DNA of 64,000 nt from assembly GCA_009840005.1 (NCBI GenBank), contig VXOR01000101.1:62001-126000 (forward strand). The letters are read 5' to 3'. Below the pieces are notes generated by a model. It did not search any database, was not told the DNA's origin, and saw only the letters and a list, made by a program, of their open reading frames with translations. A program made the position numbers and the translations under genes. This stretch comes from Gemmatimonadota bacterium. GTDB lineage: Bacteria; Latescibacterota; UBA2968; UBA8231. This document shows positions 17,048-25,314 of this stretch, piece after piece; the stretch's first letter is position 1; the number at the start of each line of letters is the position of its first letter.

Positions 17048-17674
17048 ATGGCAGATACTAAGGCCACGACGGATCTAATAGGACAGAGCCTAGGGCTACT
17101 AGATAATCCTATTGCAATGAGAATGATTTTACCGATAGCCTTATTCTTGGTAAGTTTGGTCGTAACACCATCGCAAGCGTCAGCCGATTCTCTTTCCGTA
17201 CTCGACTGGTTTGTTCAAGGGGTGGTAGAAAGGAGTCTTGCTGAGATCGCGGCAGCTTACGCAGACGAGAAAATATGCTTTTCGGATATAGACAGCCTGA
17301 ATGTGTCTGTTTTACTAAATGAAACGGCCAAGCAGGTTCTTTCAGAGCAACGCGCCAAAGACAAGTTTCAACTTACGTTGAGACGCTATGACGTGCCATT
17401 ATCTGACTCTACTAGTAGCCTCCTTTATCTAGTTTTTTCCATAGAGGCAGTACGAGATGAAAAATGGTGGCTGACCGCATACAGTGTCCGCGCGTCTCTC
17501 TATGAACGTCTTGTTTTATACCGGAATGAGATCCCCTACAAGCGTCTTGTCGAACTGTGGCATAGTGGTGATTTTGGATTTGCTGGCAGCGATGTGATAG
17601 AAAGAGCGTTATTGGAGTCGATTGAAAAAAACGCCGAGCGCATCGCCAATCTGTATCTATCAGCAAATCCATAG
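17048..17674 (+). CDS. Small secreted or membrane-anchored protein of unknown function
   Basis: 208 aa from ATG 17048, which has AAGGAG nine bases upstream. A hydrophobic stretch (MRMILPIALFLVSLVV followed by TPSQASA) looks like a signal peptide and would be N-terminal if ATG 17117 were used instead. The mature part is a mix of helices and strands (LTLRRYDVPLSDSTSSLLYL, YLVFSIEAVRDEKWWLTAY). No family recognised. It sits inside inverted-repeat unit E2 and is the only intact gene there, so it may be cargo. Confidence 0.65.
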   Translation: MADTKATTDLIGQSLGLLDNPIAMRMILPIALFLVSLVVTPSQASADSLSVLDWFVQGVVERSLAEIAAAYADEKICFSDIDSLNVSVLLNETAKQVLSEQRAKDKFQLTLRRYDVPLSDSTSSLLYLVFSIEAVRDEKWWLTAYSVRASLYERLVLYRNEIPYKRLVELWHSGDFGFAGSDVIERALLESIEKNAERIANLYLSANP

Positions 17675-17843
17675 ATAGCCCACCTCAATAAGCCCATAAC
17701 TTATTATTTCGTTAGTCATGTTTTCGCTCCTTGCGCTAGATTAGAGTGAAAAAAGGAGCTAAAAAGAGGGATGGCCCAAAGGTGCTGACGCTCAATGAGT
17801 TACGACAGCGTGGGCATCATTGTATATAATTCCCTATAAAAAG

Positions 17844-19196
17844 CTATTCGAGACGCCGATTCTCTCCTGTAATTGGAAACCACAGGAGCTGGAGGGCACC
17901 TTGTCGCACCTCGACGGAGATATCGTCCGGCGGTTCCGCGGCCTTAATTGGGTAGGATCGGTGCAGTACCTTGGCTGGAGTCAATGAGGTAGTGTCTCGA
18001 ACGGTCACTTTGCCATTCACCGACACTTCGATGACGACATTGGGCAGCTCGAGAGCGGGCGAAAGGGCGATGTCCAGCGACCCATCGCCTAGGTTGCCGC
18101 GAATCGCGCCGACCTGCGATGCCGCACTCATCCCTTTCGTTTCCCAGTAGCTATACATCCACTCCGTCCACGCGAGCGAGTCTCCGGGTGGGAGTGGCTG
18201 CGTCTCGTCGGGGAAAAGCACTGACGAGCCACCCCACATCTCGACGTAGCCCTTGTTGGGCTGGCCGGAGCCCATGGGGATCCCCGTCGGATGGAAGCCG
18301 TAGGTCCATACATCGACACCTGGGTTGAGGACGGGATCGAAGACGCGGACTACGCCCTCCTCTGCGTCGTGGGAGTAGGCGCTGTAATAGCCGGCCGTCA
18401 ATCCGTCGGCCATGATATCGCCGGCCTTCCACCCTCGGATGTAGCGCAACGGGCTCTCGCTCCAGACCTGTGGACTCGGTCCTAGGTTTTTCTGCCAGCG
18501 ATCGGCGATTAGGATGCTCTTTGTGGGGATGATGAACTCGGTGTTGTCGGTCAGCTCGTTCTCTCCTCCAGGAGTCCACATGGGATTGACCCAGTGGGCG
18601 AACTGAACGGTGTCGGCTCCTGGATTGTGAATGTGAATTTGGGTCTCTAGGGCCGCTGAGCCTCGATGGACCGTCAATTTGACTCTGTGGAGCAGACCCG
18701 TCAGTGGCTCGGTCGTTGCCATCGACATAGATGCCTGTTCTGGACGATCTTCTAGGATCTTCCACGTCCAAGGTATCGCGAAGGTCGTGCCGTGCTCGTA
18801 GCCCGGAAGCGTGTACTCGATCCCGCCGATCCAGAGCCACCAGCCAGTGGGGTTGTTCGCCCCGCCGGGGCGTACGATGTCGTTTTTCCACAGCGCGTCG
18901 TGGCCGGTTCGCTTGTCGATGAGGGAGTACACCCGTCCCATCTCCGGTAGTACCTCCACGCGCACATAATCGGATTCGAGCACCACGCGTCTGTGCCGCT
19001 TGGCGACGATGCGCTTCCAGTCGATGCGCTCAAAATCCAGATGGGGCAGTGGGTCGCCTTCGTCGTAGTAGATCGCCGGTTCGTAATCGACCTGCGGGAT
19101 GTCGATGTGATCGACGACAAGTGATGTGGCTGCGCCTAGGGAACTCGCCGACAGCGCCAGAATTATGAGCGGAAGGATTCGGCGTCGGGCCATCAT
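17844..19196 (-). CDS. Secreted DUF5107-type protein
   Basis: 450 aa with an N-terminal signal peptide (RRILPLIILALSASSLGAA). The main domain carries DUF5107-like features: VRVEVLPEMGRVYSLIDKRT, WWLWIGGIEYTLPGYEHGTT, and HIHNPGADTVQFAHWVNPMW. The family is of unknown function, with a galactose-mutarotase-like beta-sandwich often seen in carbohydrate loci and commonly fused to TPRs. Here the TPRs are a separate gene immediately upstream, two bases away, so the two products probably work together outside the inner membrane. Confidence 0.82.
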   Translation of the reverse strand: MMARRRILPLIILALSASSLGAATSLVVDHIDIPQVDYEPAIYYDEGDPLPHLDFERIDWKRIVAKRHRRVVLESDYVRVEVLPEMGRVYSLIDKRTGHDALWKNDIVRPGGANNPTGWWLWIGGIEYTLPGYEHGTTFAIPWTWKILEDRPEQASMSMATTEPLTGLLHRVKLTVHRGSAALETQIHIHNPGADTVQFAHWVNPMWTPGGENELTDNTEFIIPTKSILIADRWQKNLGPSPQVWSESPLRYIRGWKAGDIMADGLTAGYYSAYSHDAEEGVVRVFDPVLNPGVDVWTYGFHPTGIPMGSGQPNKGYVEMWGGSSVLFPDETQPLPPGDSLAWTEWMYSYWETKGMSAASQVGAIRGNLGDGSLDIALSPALELPNVVIEVSVNGKVTVRDTTSLTPAKVLHRSYPIKAAEPPDDISVEVRQGALQLLWFPITGENRRLE

Positions 19197-19198
19197 TT

Positions 19199-20746
19199 CT
19201 ATGGGCCATTCATCGTTGAGGTAGAGGGTGGGAATGCCTTGTTCCTGAATTTTGCGATGGCTTGGGTTGCCGCGGCCGAGTCGCCTGCTTGCCGGTACGC
19301 GAGCACGAGACCTCGCTGTGCCGATGGCCGATTGGGATCTTGGGCTAGCGCTTGTTCGTATCGCTCGGCCGCGGCATGGGCATCGCCTTGTTGCAGCTCT
19401 AGGTTTCCTAGCGCGATAAAAACATCCACCGGATTCTCGGACAACTCCAGAGCTCGCTCATACGCCTCGCGACTTAGGTCGATGTAGCCGCCGGTGGCGT
19501 AGGCCGTGCCCAAGTTATACCACGCCAAGCCATAGTCCGGCTTGAGGTTCAGGGCTTGGCGGTACGCCGAGATCGCTTCGCCGGGGCGACCCAAGCGGAT
19601 GTGGGCATTGCCGAGGTTTTGCCAAGCGCGGGCGTTTTCTGGCTGGAGGGATAAACCGGCACGCAGGTGTCTTACGGCTCCCGCGTCGTGACCGAGGCGG
19701 GCGTAGAGACGAGCGAGATTGAAGTGTGCGCTGGGATTGCGGCCCGGTTGGGCTAGTGTACGCAGATGTTCGATCTCAGCTACATGCGGTTCGATTCGTC
19801 GATGGGCGGCGTGCTGTTCCTCGGTGTCCCTACTACGACCTAGATGGCGGTACGCGGAAGCTAACTGAAGACGGATATCGGGATGCACCGGGTCGAGTTC
19901 GAGAGCCTTCTCAAGAGCGGAGGCCGCTTCAACATACTTTTCTAGCTTGGCTCGGGACACTCCGAGGCCGATATGCGCCTCCACTGAAGAGGGGTCGAGA
20001 TTGACTGCTGTCGAGAATGCCTGTAGAGCCTCGCGGGTCCGTCCTACCTGTAGTAGGGCGCGGCCTACTGCTACCTCGTATCTGACGCTGTCTGGTGCCA
20101 AGGCGGTGGCTCGCTGGAGGAGATCCAAACTTTCCGCACAGCGACCTAGACGCTCGCACTGGAGAGAACCCAATGCGAAGCTAGCCTCGTGAGACGTGGG
20201 ATCCAATTCCACCGCTCGCCCCAGCGAGGTCTGCGCTGCTGCTACATCACCTCGGGTCGCTTGTACCGCACCCATCAGTTTGTGCAGCGTCGAGCGGGCT
20301 GGATCCAGCGCGATGGCTGCGGCGAGCGTGGACTGGGCCTCTTCGAGTTGTCCGACCCCTAACCACGCCACCGATAGGCTCTCCAACGTTGCTGCATCGC
20401 GCTTGACCGCGACGGCTCGCTGCGCCAGGGAGAGGGCCGTGGTGTAATCGCGAATCTGAGCCAAAACTTTGCTGAGACCCATCAGCGCCCCCACGTGCAG
20501 ACTATCCGACCGCAGAACCATTTGGAATTGATCCATCGACTGATCCACGTGACCCAAGTCGAACAGCACGCGGGCAAGCGACACCCGGGTCTCGAGATCT
20601 GCGGGGCGTTCGCGTAGTTGTTTTTCATACGTCAGCCGCGACCGCCCCAACTCGTCGGCTGTGGGCGGCGTGTCCGCAGCCGGGCGTTGGCTTTCGCATC
20701 CGACGAGAGCTGCGATCAGGGCAAGGAACCACGCACGTGCTTTCAT
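19199..20746 (-). CDS. TPR-repeat lipoprotein
   Basis: 515 aa from ATG 20746. A lipoprotein signal ends in the lipobox LVGC followed by ESQRP. The rest is a long run of tetratricopeptide repeats (for example AWYNLGTAYATGGYIDLSRE, AWQNLGNAHIRLGRPGEAIS), about a dozen, forming a protein-binding superhelix. Its start overlaps the stop of the UnbV gene (ATGA). Pairing of a TPR lipoprotein with an ASPIC/UnbV protein is common in several phyla. The function is unknown and presumably periplasmic or surface scaffold. Confidence 0.92.
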   Translation of the reverse strand: MKARAWFLALIAALVGCESQRPAADTPPTADELGRSRLTYEKQLRERPADLETRVSLARVLFDLGHVDQSMDQFQMVLRSDSLHVGALMGLSKVLAQIRDYTTALSLAQRAVAVKRDAATLESLSVAWLGVGQLEEAQSTLAAAIALDPARSTLHKLMGAVQATRGDVAAAQTSLGRAVELDPTSHEASFALGSLQCERLGRCAESLDLLQRATALAPDSVRYEVAVGRALLQVGRTREALQAFSTAVNLDPSSVEAHIGLGVSRAKLEKYVEAASALEKALELDPVHPDIRLQLASAYRHLGRSRDTEEQHAAHRRIEPHVAEIEHLRTLAQPGRNPSAHFNLARLYARLGHDAGAVRHLRAGLSLQPENARAWQNLGNAHIRLGRPGEAISAYRQALNLKPDYGLAWYNLGTAYATGGYIDLSREAYERALELSENPVDVFIALGNLELQQGDAHAAAERYEQALAQDPNRPSAQRGLVLAYRQAGDSAAATQAIAKFRNKAFPPSTSTMNGP

Positions 20747-22452
20747 AGTGGCGTCCACGGCTCTCCTTCTACGATTCGCACAAAGCGCCTTGCCGGCACG
20801 GGGCCCACGGTTTGCCATTCACCTGAAGGCCAACGAATCAGGATGCGGTCCACCTTTGTCCTGCGACCGAGGCCAAAGTGCAGCCGCAGATCGTTGTGCG
20901 ACAGGTAGCTGCTCCCACCCCGTACCTCGGCCATCTGCCGCAGGTCAGCGGAGAATACAGTGACGCGCGCCCCGATTCCACTGCGATTGCTGCGCGTGCC
21001 TTCTAGCTCGACTGAAATCCAATTGGCGCGGTTGCCGCCATCGTTTCTGAGCAGGTGCGGACGCTGGTTGTTGTTCGACACGAACAGATCGACATCGCCG
21101 TCGTTGTCGTAGTCGGCCGCGGCTGAGCCTCGTCCCACGCCCGCTGCGAACGCCGTCAGACCGCTCGCCGCGGTCACGTCGGTGAATGTGCCGTCTCGAT
21201 TGTTCAGAAAGAGTTGGTCGTGCTGTGCATAGCGCGGCCCGGCGCTGTCGAGAATTTCGATGTTGGGCTCGACATGGCCGTTGGCGAGGAACAAATCGGG
21301 ATATCCGTCATTGTTGACGTCGATGAAATCGGTCCCAAAGGTGAGGGTTTGATAGGTCGGCCCTCCCAATCCACTCTGTGCGGTGTGATCTGCGAATTGG
21401 CCCGCTCCGGCATTGTGCAGCAGTCGGCAGGGCTCCCACTGGAAGTTGCACACGCCTAGGTCGAGGCGACCGTCGCGATCATAGTCGGACCAATCGGTGC
21501 CCATGCCCGCCTCCGGGGCACCATCGGGGCTCGTCGCGACGCCAGCGGCGACACCGACCTCGGCGAATCGGGACCCGTCGTTGCGGAACAAGAAATTTGG
21601 CTCGTGGTCATTGGCGACATAGAGATCGGGGTCGCCATCATCATCGTAGTCGGCGAAGGCCACGCCTAGCTGCCGCCCTGCTTCGGTCCAGATGCCTATC
21701 GAATCGGTGATGTCCGTGAAACGGAAGTCGCCATCGTTGCGGAACAGAGCCCCGGAATCGCCGGGGTAAGCACCAGGGCCACAGTAAATCTGAATCAGGC
21801 CGCGGTAGCACTCCGGGAGATCATCCCCGACAATCCGCACATCGTTGGCGACGTACAGATCCAAATCACTGTCGAGATCGATGTCGGCGAAGGCCGTGCT
21901 CGTCGATACCCGCCGATCACCGGTTCCCGACTGTTCGGTCACGTCTGCAAAGCGGCCGTTGCCTAAGTTTCGGTAGAGCCGGTTGGCACCCCAGTTGGTG
22001 ACGTAGAGATCCGCGTGGCCATCGTTGTCGATGTCTCCAACGCCGACCCCCATGCCAAAGCTGGTGTCGGCGACCCCTGCTTCTGCTGCTCTATCGACGA
22101 AGGTCCCGTCGGTCTGATTCACAAACAGAGCATTGGCGGGTAGATGGGCGGTGAGGACGCCGTGGCTAGCAGCGCTGTTCACGACGTAGAGGTCGGGAAA
22201 GCTGTCGCCGTTGAAGTCGGCAAATGCGGCACCCGAGCCATGGGTTTCAGGGTAGTGGTAGGCCCCGGCCGCGCCATTGAAGTGGCGGAATTCGATCCCG
22301 GACTCGGCCGCGACCTCGCTGAATCGAGGGAGGGTAAGAGCCGGTTCTTCATCGTCGCTGCAGCCCGACAGAAGGGGCGCTGCTACCAACGCAACTTGCA
22401 GCACTAGGCGGTTCCATTTTGTCTGCGCAGTTGGATCGCTGCTGTGCATCAT
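20743..22452 (-). CDS. CRTAC1-like lipoprotein with FG-GAP repeats and ASPIC/UnbV domain
   Basis: 569 aa. The lipobox LLSGC is near residue 31. Repeated Asp-rich calcium-type FG-GAP/VCBS loops follow (AAFADFNGDSFPDLYVVN, VGVGDIDNDGHADLYVTN, FADYDDDGDPDLYVAN, AADYDNDGDVDLFVSN), making a beta-propeller. The C-terminus is an ASPIC/UnbV domain (GARVTVFSADLRQMAEVRGG, YLSHNDLRLHFGLG). An exported surface or periplasmic protein of unknown role, first gene of the leftward three-gene operon. ATG 22452 and 22449 are both possible starts. The ribosome site is weak. Confidence 0.92.
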   Translation of the reverse strand: MMHSSDPTAQTKWNRLVLQVALVAAPLLSGCSDDEEPALTLPRFSEVAAESGIEFRHFNGAAGAYHYPETHGSGAAFADFNGDSFPDLYVVNSAASHGVLTAHLPANALFVNQTDGTFVDRAAEAGVADTSFGMGVGVGDIDNDGHADLYVTNWGANRLYRNLGNGRFADVTEQSGTGDRRVSTSTAFADIDLDSDLDLYVANDVRIVGDDLPECYRGLIQIYCGPGAYPGDSGALFRNDGDFRFTDITDSIGIWTEAGRQLGVAFADYDDDGDPDLYVANDHEPNFLFRNDGSRFAEVGVAAGVATSPDGAPEAGMGTDWSDYDRDGRLDLGVCNFQWEPCRLLHNAGAGQFADHTAQSGLGGPTYQTLTFGTDFIDVNNDGYPDLFLANGHVEPNIEILDSAGPRYAQHDQLFLNNRDGTFTDVTAASGLTAFAAGVGRGSAAADYDNDGDVDLFVSNNNQRPHLLRNDGGNRANWISVELEGTRSNRSGIGARVTVFSADLRQMAEVRGGSSYLSHNDLRLHFGLGRRTKVDRILIRWPSGEWQTVGPVPARRFVRIVEGEPWTPL

Positions 22453-22690
22453 AAATATATCATCGTTAATCTGCGGCGTGTCGATACTCCGAATACACGG
22501 AAAACCTCGTTGACTTCAAGTTACTCACTGACGTTACGCACAGATATGGGATATGAGGTGAACAGAAAGTTGTTCAAAAAATAAAAAGTTGTTCACCACG
22601 AACAAGAAGTTATGCAGATGACGCGCCGCAAGGGCTTAGCGTCTAAGCGTAGAACCCTCCCGCCTACCATTTTAAGCCTCCTGTTTTCAA

Positions 22691-22719
22691 TCCTTTAGGG
22701 CCTTCCTAAAGGATTTTTT
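22691..22719 (+). terminator. Rho-independent terminator
   Basis: TCCTTTAGG and CCTAAAGGA form a nine-base stem with a four-base loop, followed by seven T residues at 22713-22719. It lies near the left end of the 5.5-kb segment, with no intact gene before it on this strand, so it may insulate the segment or be left from a lost gene. Confidence 0.7.
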
Positions 22720-22775
22720 TGTGCATGGTCGTCGGCCTGAAAACCGGCAAGCGCATGTAGCTCATTTCTTACTTC

Positions 22776-22920
22776 CTGATGTTACGCACAGGCCCGGGTA
22801 TGAGATGCTTCGACTCCGCTGCGCTCCGCTCAGCATGACATTGAGAAGTAGCACGTTAGCACCTGTCATGCTGAGCGAAGCGAAGCATCTCATACTGGAG
22901 TAGCTCGTGCGTAACGTCAG
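22776..22920. mobile_element. MITE-like element B (145 bp), nested in the 5.5-kb segment
   Basis: The terminal inverted repeat CTGATGTTACGCAC (22776) / GTGCGTAACGTCAG (ending 22920) has one mismatch. The 7-bp target duplication TTACTTC is at 22769-22775 and 22921-22927. The interior is a long imperfect palindrome (GTATGAGATGCTTCG ... CGAAGCATCTCATAC) with no coding capacity. It shares both ends and core with element A. Confidence 0.9.
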
Positions 22921-22948
22921 TTACTTCTCTAAATCATGGAGGTCCTAA

Positions 22949-23307
22949 TTGACAATCGGTGGAGGTGATAGGGAGGTCGCCGAGGATTCAAACGAGCAAC
23001 TGACAGCGGTCCTCAGCCAGAGTCCGCTCATGGAGCCGCTGTTGGAAAAGGCCGCAAAGGTCGCTAAAACGAATAAGAGCATATTCCCCTGTTGGCCGCG
23101 CATTTCGTGCAGCGTCATGCTCAGCGGTCGGAGCCGCCGGATGAGCCGCCGTCTGCCTAAGGCGGGGATGAGCAGCCGCGCATTATCGCGGCGTTGGAGC
23201 AGACCAATTGGATTGTCTCTGGGGAACGAGGAGCCGCGCACTTGTTGGGCATGAGTCATAAGGCGTTGCGCTATAGGATGAGCAAGTATGGCATCCAACG
23301 GCCCTAG
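22949..23307 (+). pseudogene. Decayed sigma-54-dependent (NtrC family) regulator
   Basis: The first part reads QSPLMEPLLEKAAKVAKTNK, the segment that comes just before the Walker A of the AAA+ domain. The sequence then breaks near 23085, where the ATPase core should follow. From about 23100, in another frame, it continues as HFVQRHAQRSEPPDEP, then an in-frame TAA, then LEQTNWIVSGERGAAHLLGM, SHKALRYRMSKYGIQRP and a stop at 23305-23307. This is the Fis-type DNA-binding helix-turn-helix end. Nearly the whole ATPase is deleted and the frame is broken, so it cannot activate sigma-54 polymerase. Confidence 0.8.
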
Positions 23308-23338
23308 AAGAAGTCGCAGATGGAACGTTGTTGTCGGT

Positions 23339-23441
23339 GGGCAAAAGGTTGTCCCAACAGGGGCAAAAGGTTGTCCAAATAGGGGCAAAAAGTTGCCCCA
23401 AAGGGCAAAAAGTTGCCCCAATAAGGGCAAAAAGTTGCCCC
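23339..23441. repeat. Five phased palindromic repeats
   Basis: Five copies of GGGCAAAAAGTTGCCC-type dyads start at about 23339, 23360, 23382, 23403 and 23425, spaced 21-22 bp, close to two helical turns. Copies 3-5 are perfect inverted repeats; copies 1 and 2 carry GGTTGTCC variants. The array lies between the NtrC-type remnant and a sigma-54 promoter, which fits upstream activator sites. Weaker relatives with GAAC/GTTC arms lie near 22558-22612. Confidence 0.8.
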
Positions 23442-23563
23442 AAATAACGGGCGGCGACCCGTCAGATGCGAAGGGTAGAAAACCTGCTCATATTTTTTAA
23501 GTGTCATGTTTTTCAACCCTTTAGCCCATGTTTACACGATTTTTTACTACATGGCCTGCTAGT

Positions 23564-23580
23564 TGGCACGGGATTTGCAT
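23564..23580 (+). promoter_or_regulatory. Sigma-54 (-24/-12) promoter
   Basis: TGGCAC at 23564-23569 and TTGCAT at 23575-23580 with five bases between. The invariant GG and GC are separated by ten bases, the canonical RpoN promoter. It lies about 120 bases upstream of the 23702 start and about 125 bases downstream of the dyad array. Confidence 0.75.
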
Positions 23581-23701
23581 ATATCAGCGCAGTAAAGCCG
23601 CTGCGGCACCGAGGCCGCAGCCGGTATTCTATCGCGTCGTCTCGGGTCGGCTTGGGGCCGCTGGCACGACGACTTTCCTATCTCTTGAAAGGAGATCGAT
23701 C

Positions 23702-24448
23702 ATGCGAACGAATCAGTTTCGCTTGCTTTGGGTGGCTCTGCTCAGCCTGAGTGGGGTGCTGCCCGCCGTTGCCACGGACTATGAGGCATCGGATTATCTG
23801 CCGCTGGCCGTGGGTAATTCGTGGACATGCGAGCATATCTACCAAGACTACAAAGACCGGGAGATGATCCAATGGCCCGCGTACACGGATCAATTTCCTG
23901 AGGAGCCCCAATTTACCATCACGGTGGAGCGGACGGAGATCATTGACGGCAAGACGTATTACGTGATCGGCGACATGCCGACCAACTGGCCGCCCGCGCC
24001 GCCGCATTTTATTGCCGGCAAGAAGCTGCGCTGGGAAGGTACGCACTTGATGGAGCGCACCGCCGATGGCGAGGAGGCCCTCTATCGTTTCGATGGAGCC
24101 AACGAAGCCGGCTACGCAGTCTCGACCGACGAGGGGGCCAATCAGTTCGTGGTGCAAGTAGTTTTCGAACCTGTGCCCAAGTATGTCTTCAATTTCCGTG
24201 GACTTGAAGAAGGGGGCGGCGGGACTGCATTCGTTGCTGGCTACGGCATCGAAAGATGTTCGCGTAGAATCTCCGCAACCGATCATCCTATCTTTATAAG
24301 CCGAATAAAGGCCCTCCGTGCAGTTATCGGAGGTCGTCCGGTAAAGTTTTCGGATGCCTTAATTCCCACGAGTACGTCGTCTTCGTCCTGGGGCGAAATG
24401 AAGCAGTCGTGGTTGGTGCCGTCGCCGGAGGGGAGGACAAACCAATGA
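23702..24448 (+). CDS. Secreted protein, copy 1 of a tandem pair
   Basis: 248 aa from ATG 23702 with GAAAGGAG upstream. The signal peptide (LLWVALLSLSGVLPAVA) is followed by YLPLAVGNSWTCEH, then FTITVERTEIIDGKTYYVIG and FIAGKKLRWEGTHLMER. The family is not recognised; the YLPLAVGNSW...T opening is common in secreted proteins of poorly studied phyla. The C-terminus ends with a SSSWGEMKQS motif shared in form with three other secreted proteins here. It is nearly identical to the next gene over most of its length, but the segments at residues 45-60 and 150-215 differ. Probably driven by the sigma-54 promoter at 23564. Confidence 0.85.
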   Translation: MRTNQFRLLWVALLSLSGVLPAVATDYEASDYLPLAVGNSWTCEHIYQDYKDREMIQWPAYTDQFPEEPQFTITVERTEIIDGKTYYVIGDMPTNWPPAPPHFIAGKKLRWEGTHLMERTADGEEALYRFDGANEAGYAVSTDEGANQFVVQVVFEPVPKYVFNFRGLEEGGGGTAFVAGYGIERCSRRISATDHPIFISRIKALRAVIGGRPVKFSDALIPTSTSSSSWGEMKQSWLVPSPEGRTNQ

Positions 24449-24549
24449 GCCGGATACTTTCTCTTTGGATCGCCCTGCTAACCCCTTTGTTGTGGACGAG
24501 TGGGGCCGCTGGAACGACGACTTTCCTATCTCTTGAAAGGAGATCAATC

Positions 24550-25314
24550 ATGCGAACGAATCAGTTTCGCTTGCTTTGGGTGGCTCTGCTCAGCCTGAGT
24601 GGGGTGCTGCCCGCCGCTGCCACGGACTATGAGGCAGCGGATTATCTGCCGCTGGCCGTGGGTGATTCGTGGACGTACGAGCATTTTTATTTTGAAAATG
24701 ATGCACCCTACATCCTTGGCGTGGGCTATTATCCTCAATGGCCCACGTATAGGGCTCAATGGCCTGAGGAGCCCCAATTCACGATCACGGTGGAGCGGAC
24801 GGAGGTCATTGACGGCAAGACGTATTACGTGATCAACGACATGCCGACCGGCTGGCCGCCCGCGCCGCCGCATTTTATTGCCGGCAAGAAGCTGCGCTGG
24901 GAAGGTACGCACTTGATGGAACGCACCGCCGATGGAGAGCAGGCCATCTATCGCTTCGACGGGGCCAACGAGACCGGCTACGAGATCCCGACCGACGAGG
25001 GGAGCAATCGGGTCACGGTGAGATTCCGATCTGAATCCGTGCCAACGTACTGGTTCCGTTTTCATGGCAATTTTTCTGGGGGTCGAGGGCTTGGATTTCT
25101 TGCTGGCTATGGCCTTAGGAGAGGCGGCTGGTGGATTTCCGGAGAAGATTATCCCCTATTCTGCAACGAGGTAATTCCTCTCCATGCAGTGTTAGGGGGC
25201 CGCACGGTGCAGTATGAAGACGCGCTGACACATACGAACGTATCGTCCTCTTCCTGGGGTCAAGTCAAGCAGTCGTTATTGGTAAATTCGATGGAAGAGA
25301 GGGCCGACCGATGA
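24550..25314 (+). CDS. Secreted protein, copy 2 of the tandem pair
   Basis: 254 aa. The first 40 residues differ from copy 1 by only a few changes, and the duplicated unit includes the leader (GGGCCGCTGG... CTTTCCTATCTCTTGAAAGG). The duplication is therefore about 850 bp and fairly recent, yet the middle (HFYFENDAPYILGVGYY) and the C-terminal third have diverged. The C-terminal motif is SSSSWGQVKQS. Exported, function unknown. Its last codons overlap the start of the decayed gene at 25311 (ATGA), showing former operon coupling. Confidence 0.85.
   Translation: MRTNQFRLLWVALLSLSGVLPAAATDYEAADYLPLAVGDSWTYEHFYFENDAPYILGVGYYPQWPTYRAQWPEEPQFTITVERTEVIDGKTYYVINDMPTGWPPAPPHFIAGKKLRWEGTHLMERTADGEQAIYRFDGANETGYEIPTDEGSNRVTVRFRSESVPTYWFRFHGNFSGGRGLGFLAGYGLRRGGWWISGEDYPLFCNEVIPLHAVLGGRTVQYEDALTHTNVSSSSWGQVKQSLLVNSMEERADR

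Larger units (their letters stand above)
16180..17835. mobile_element. Inverted-repeat-bounded unit E2
   Basis: A 25-bp perfect inverted repeat links 16180-16204 (GGGAATTATATACAATGATG core) and 17811-17835. With the adjoining right end of E1, the left end forms an imperfect hairpin spanning 16151-16204. Inside are a broken reading frame, a structured non-coding stretch and a small secreted-protein gene. No transposase is recognised. Confidence 0.6.

Noticed and set aside
23339..23441. CRISPR array
   Set aside because: The repeat units are contiguous 21-22-bp dyads with no variable spacers between them.
24490..24513. Second sigma-54 promoter before the tandem copy
   Set aside because: The sequence resembles TGGCACGACGACTTTCC in copy 1 but has TGGAAC here and lacks the -12 GC in both.
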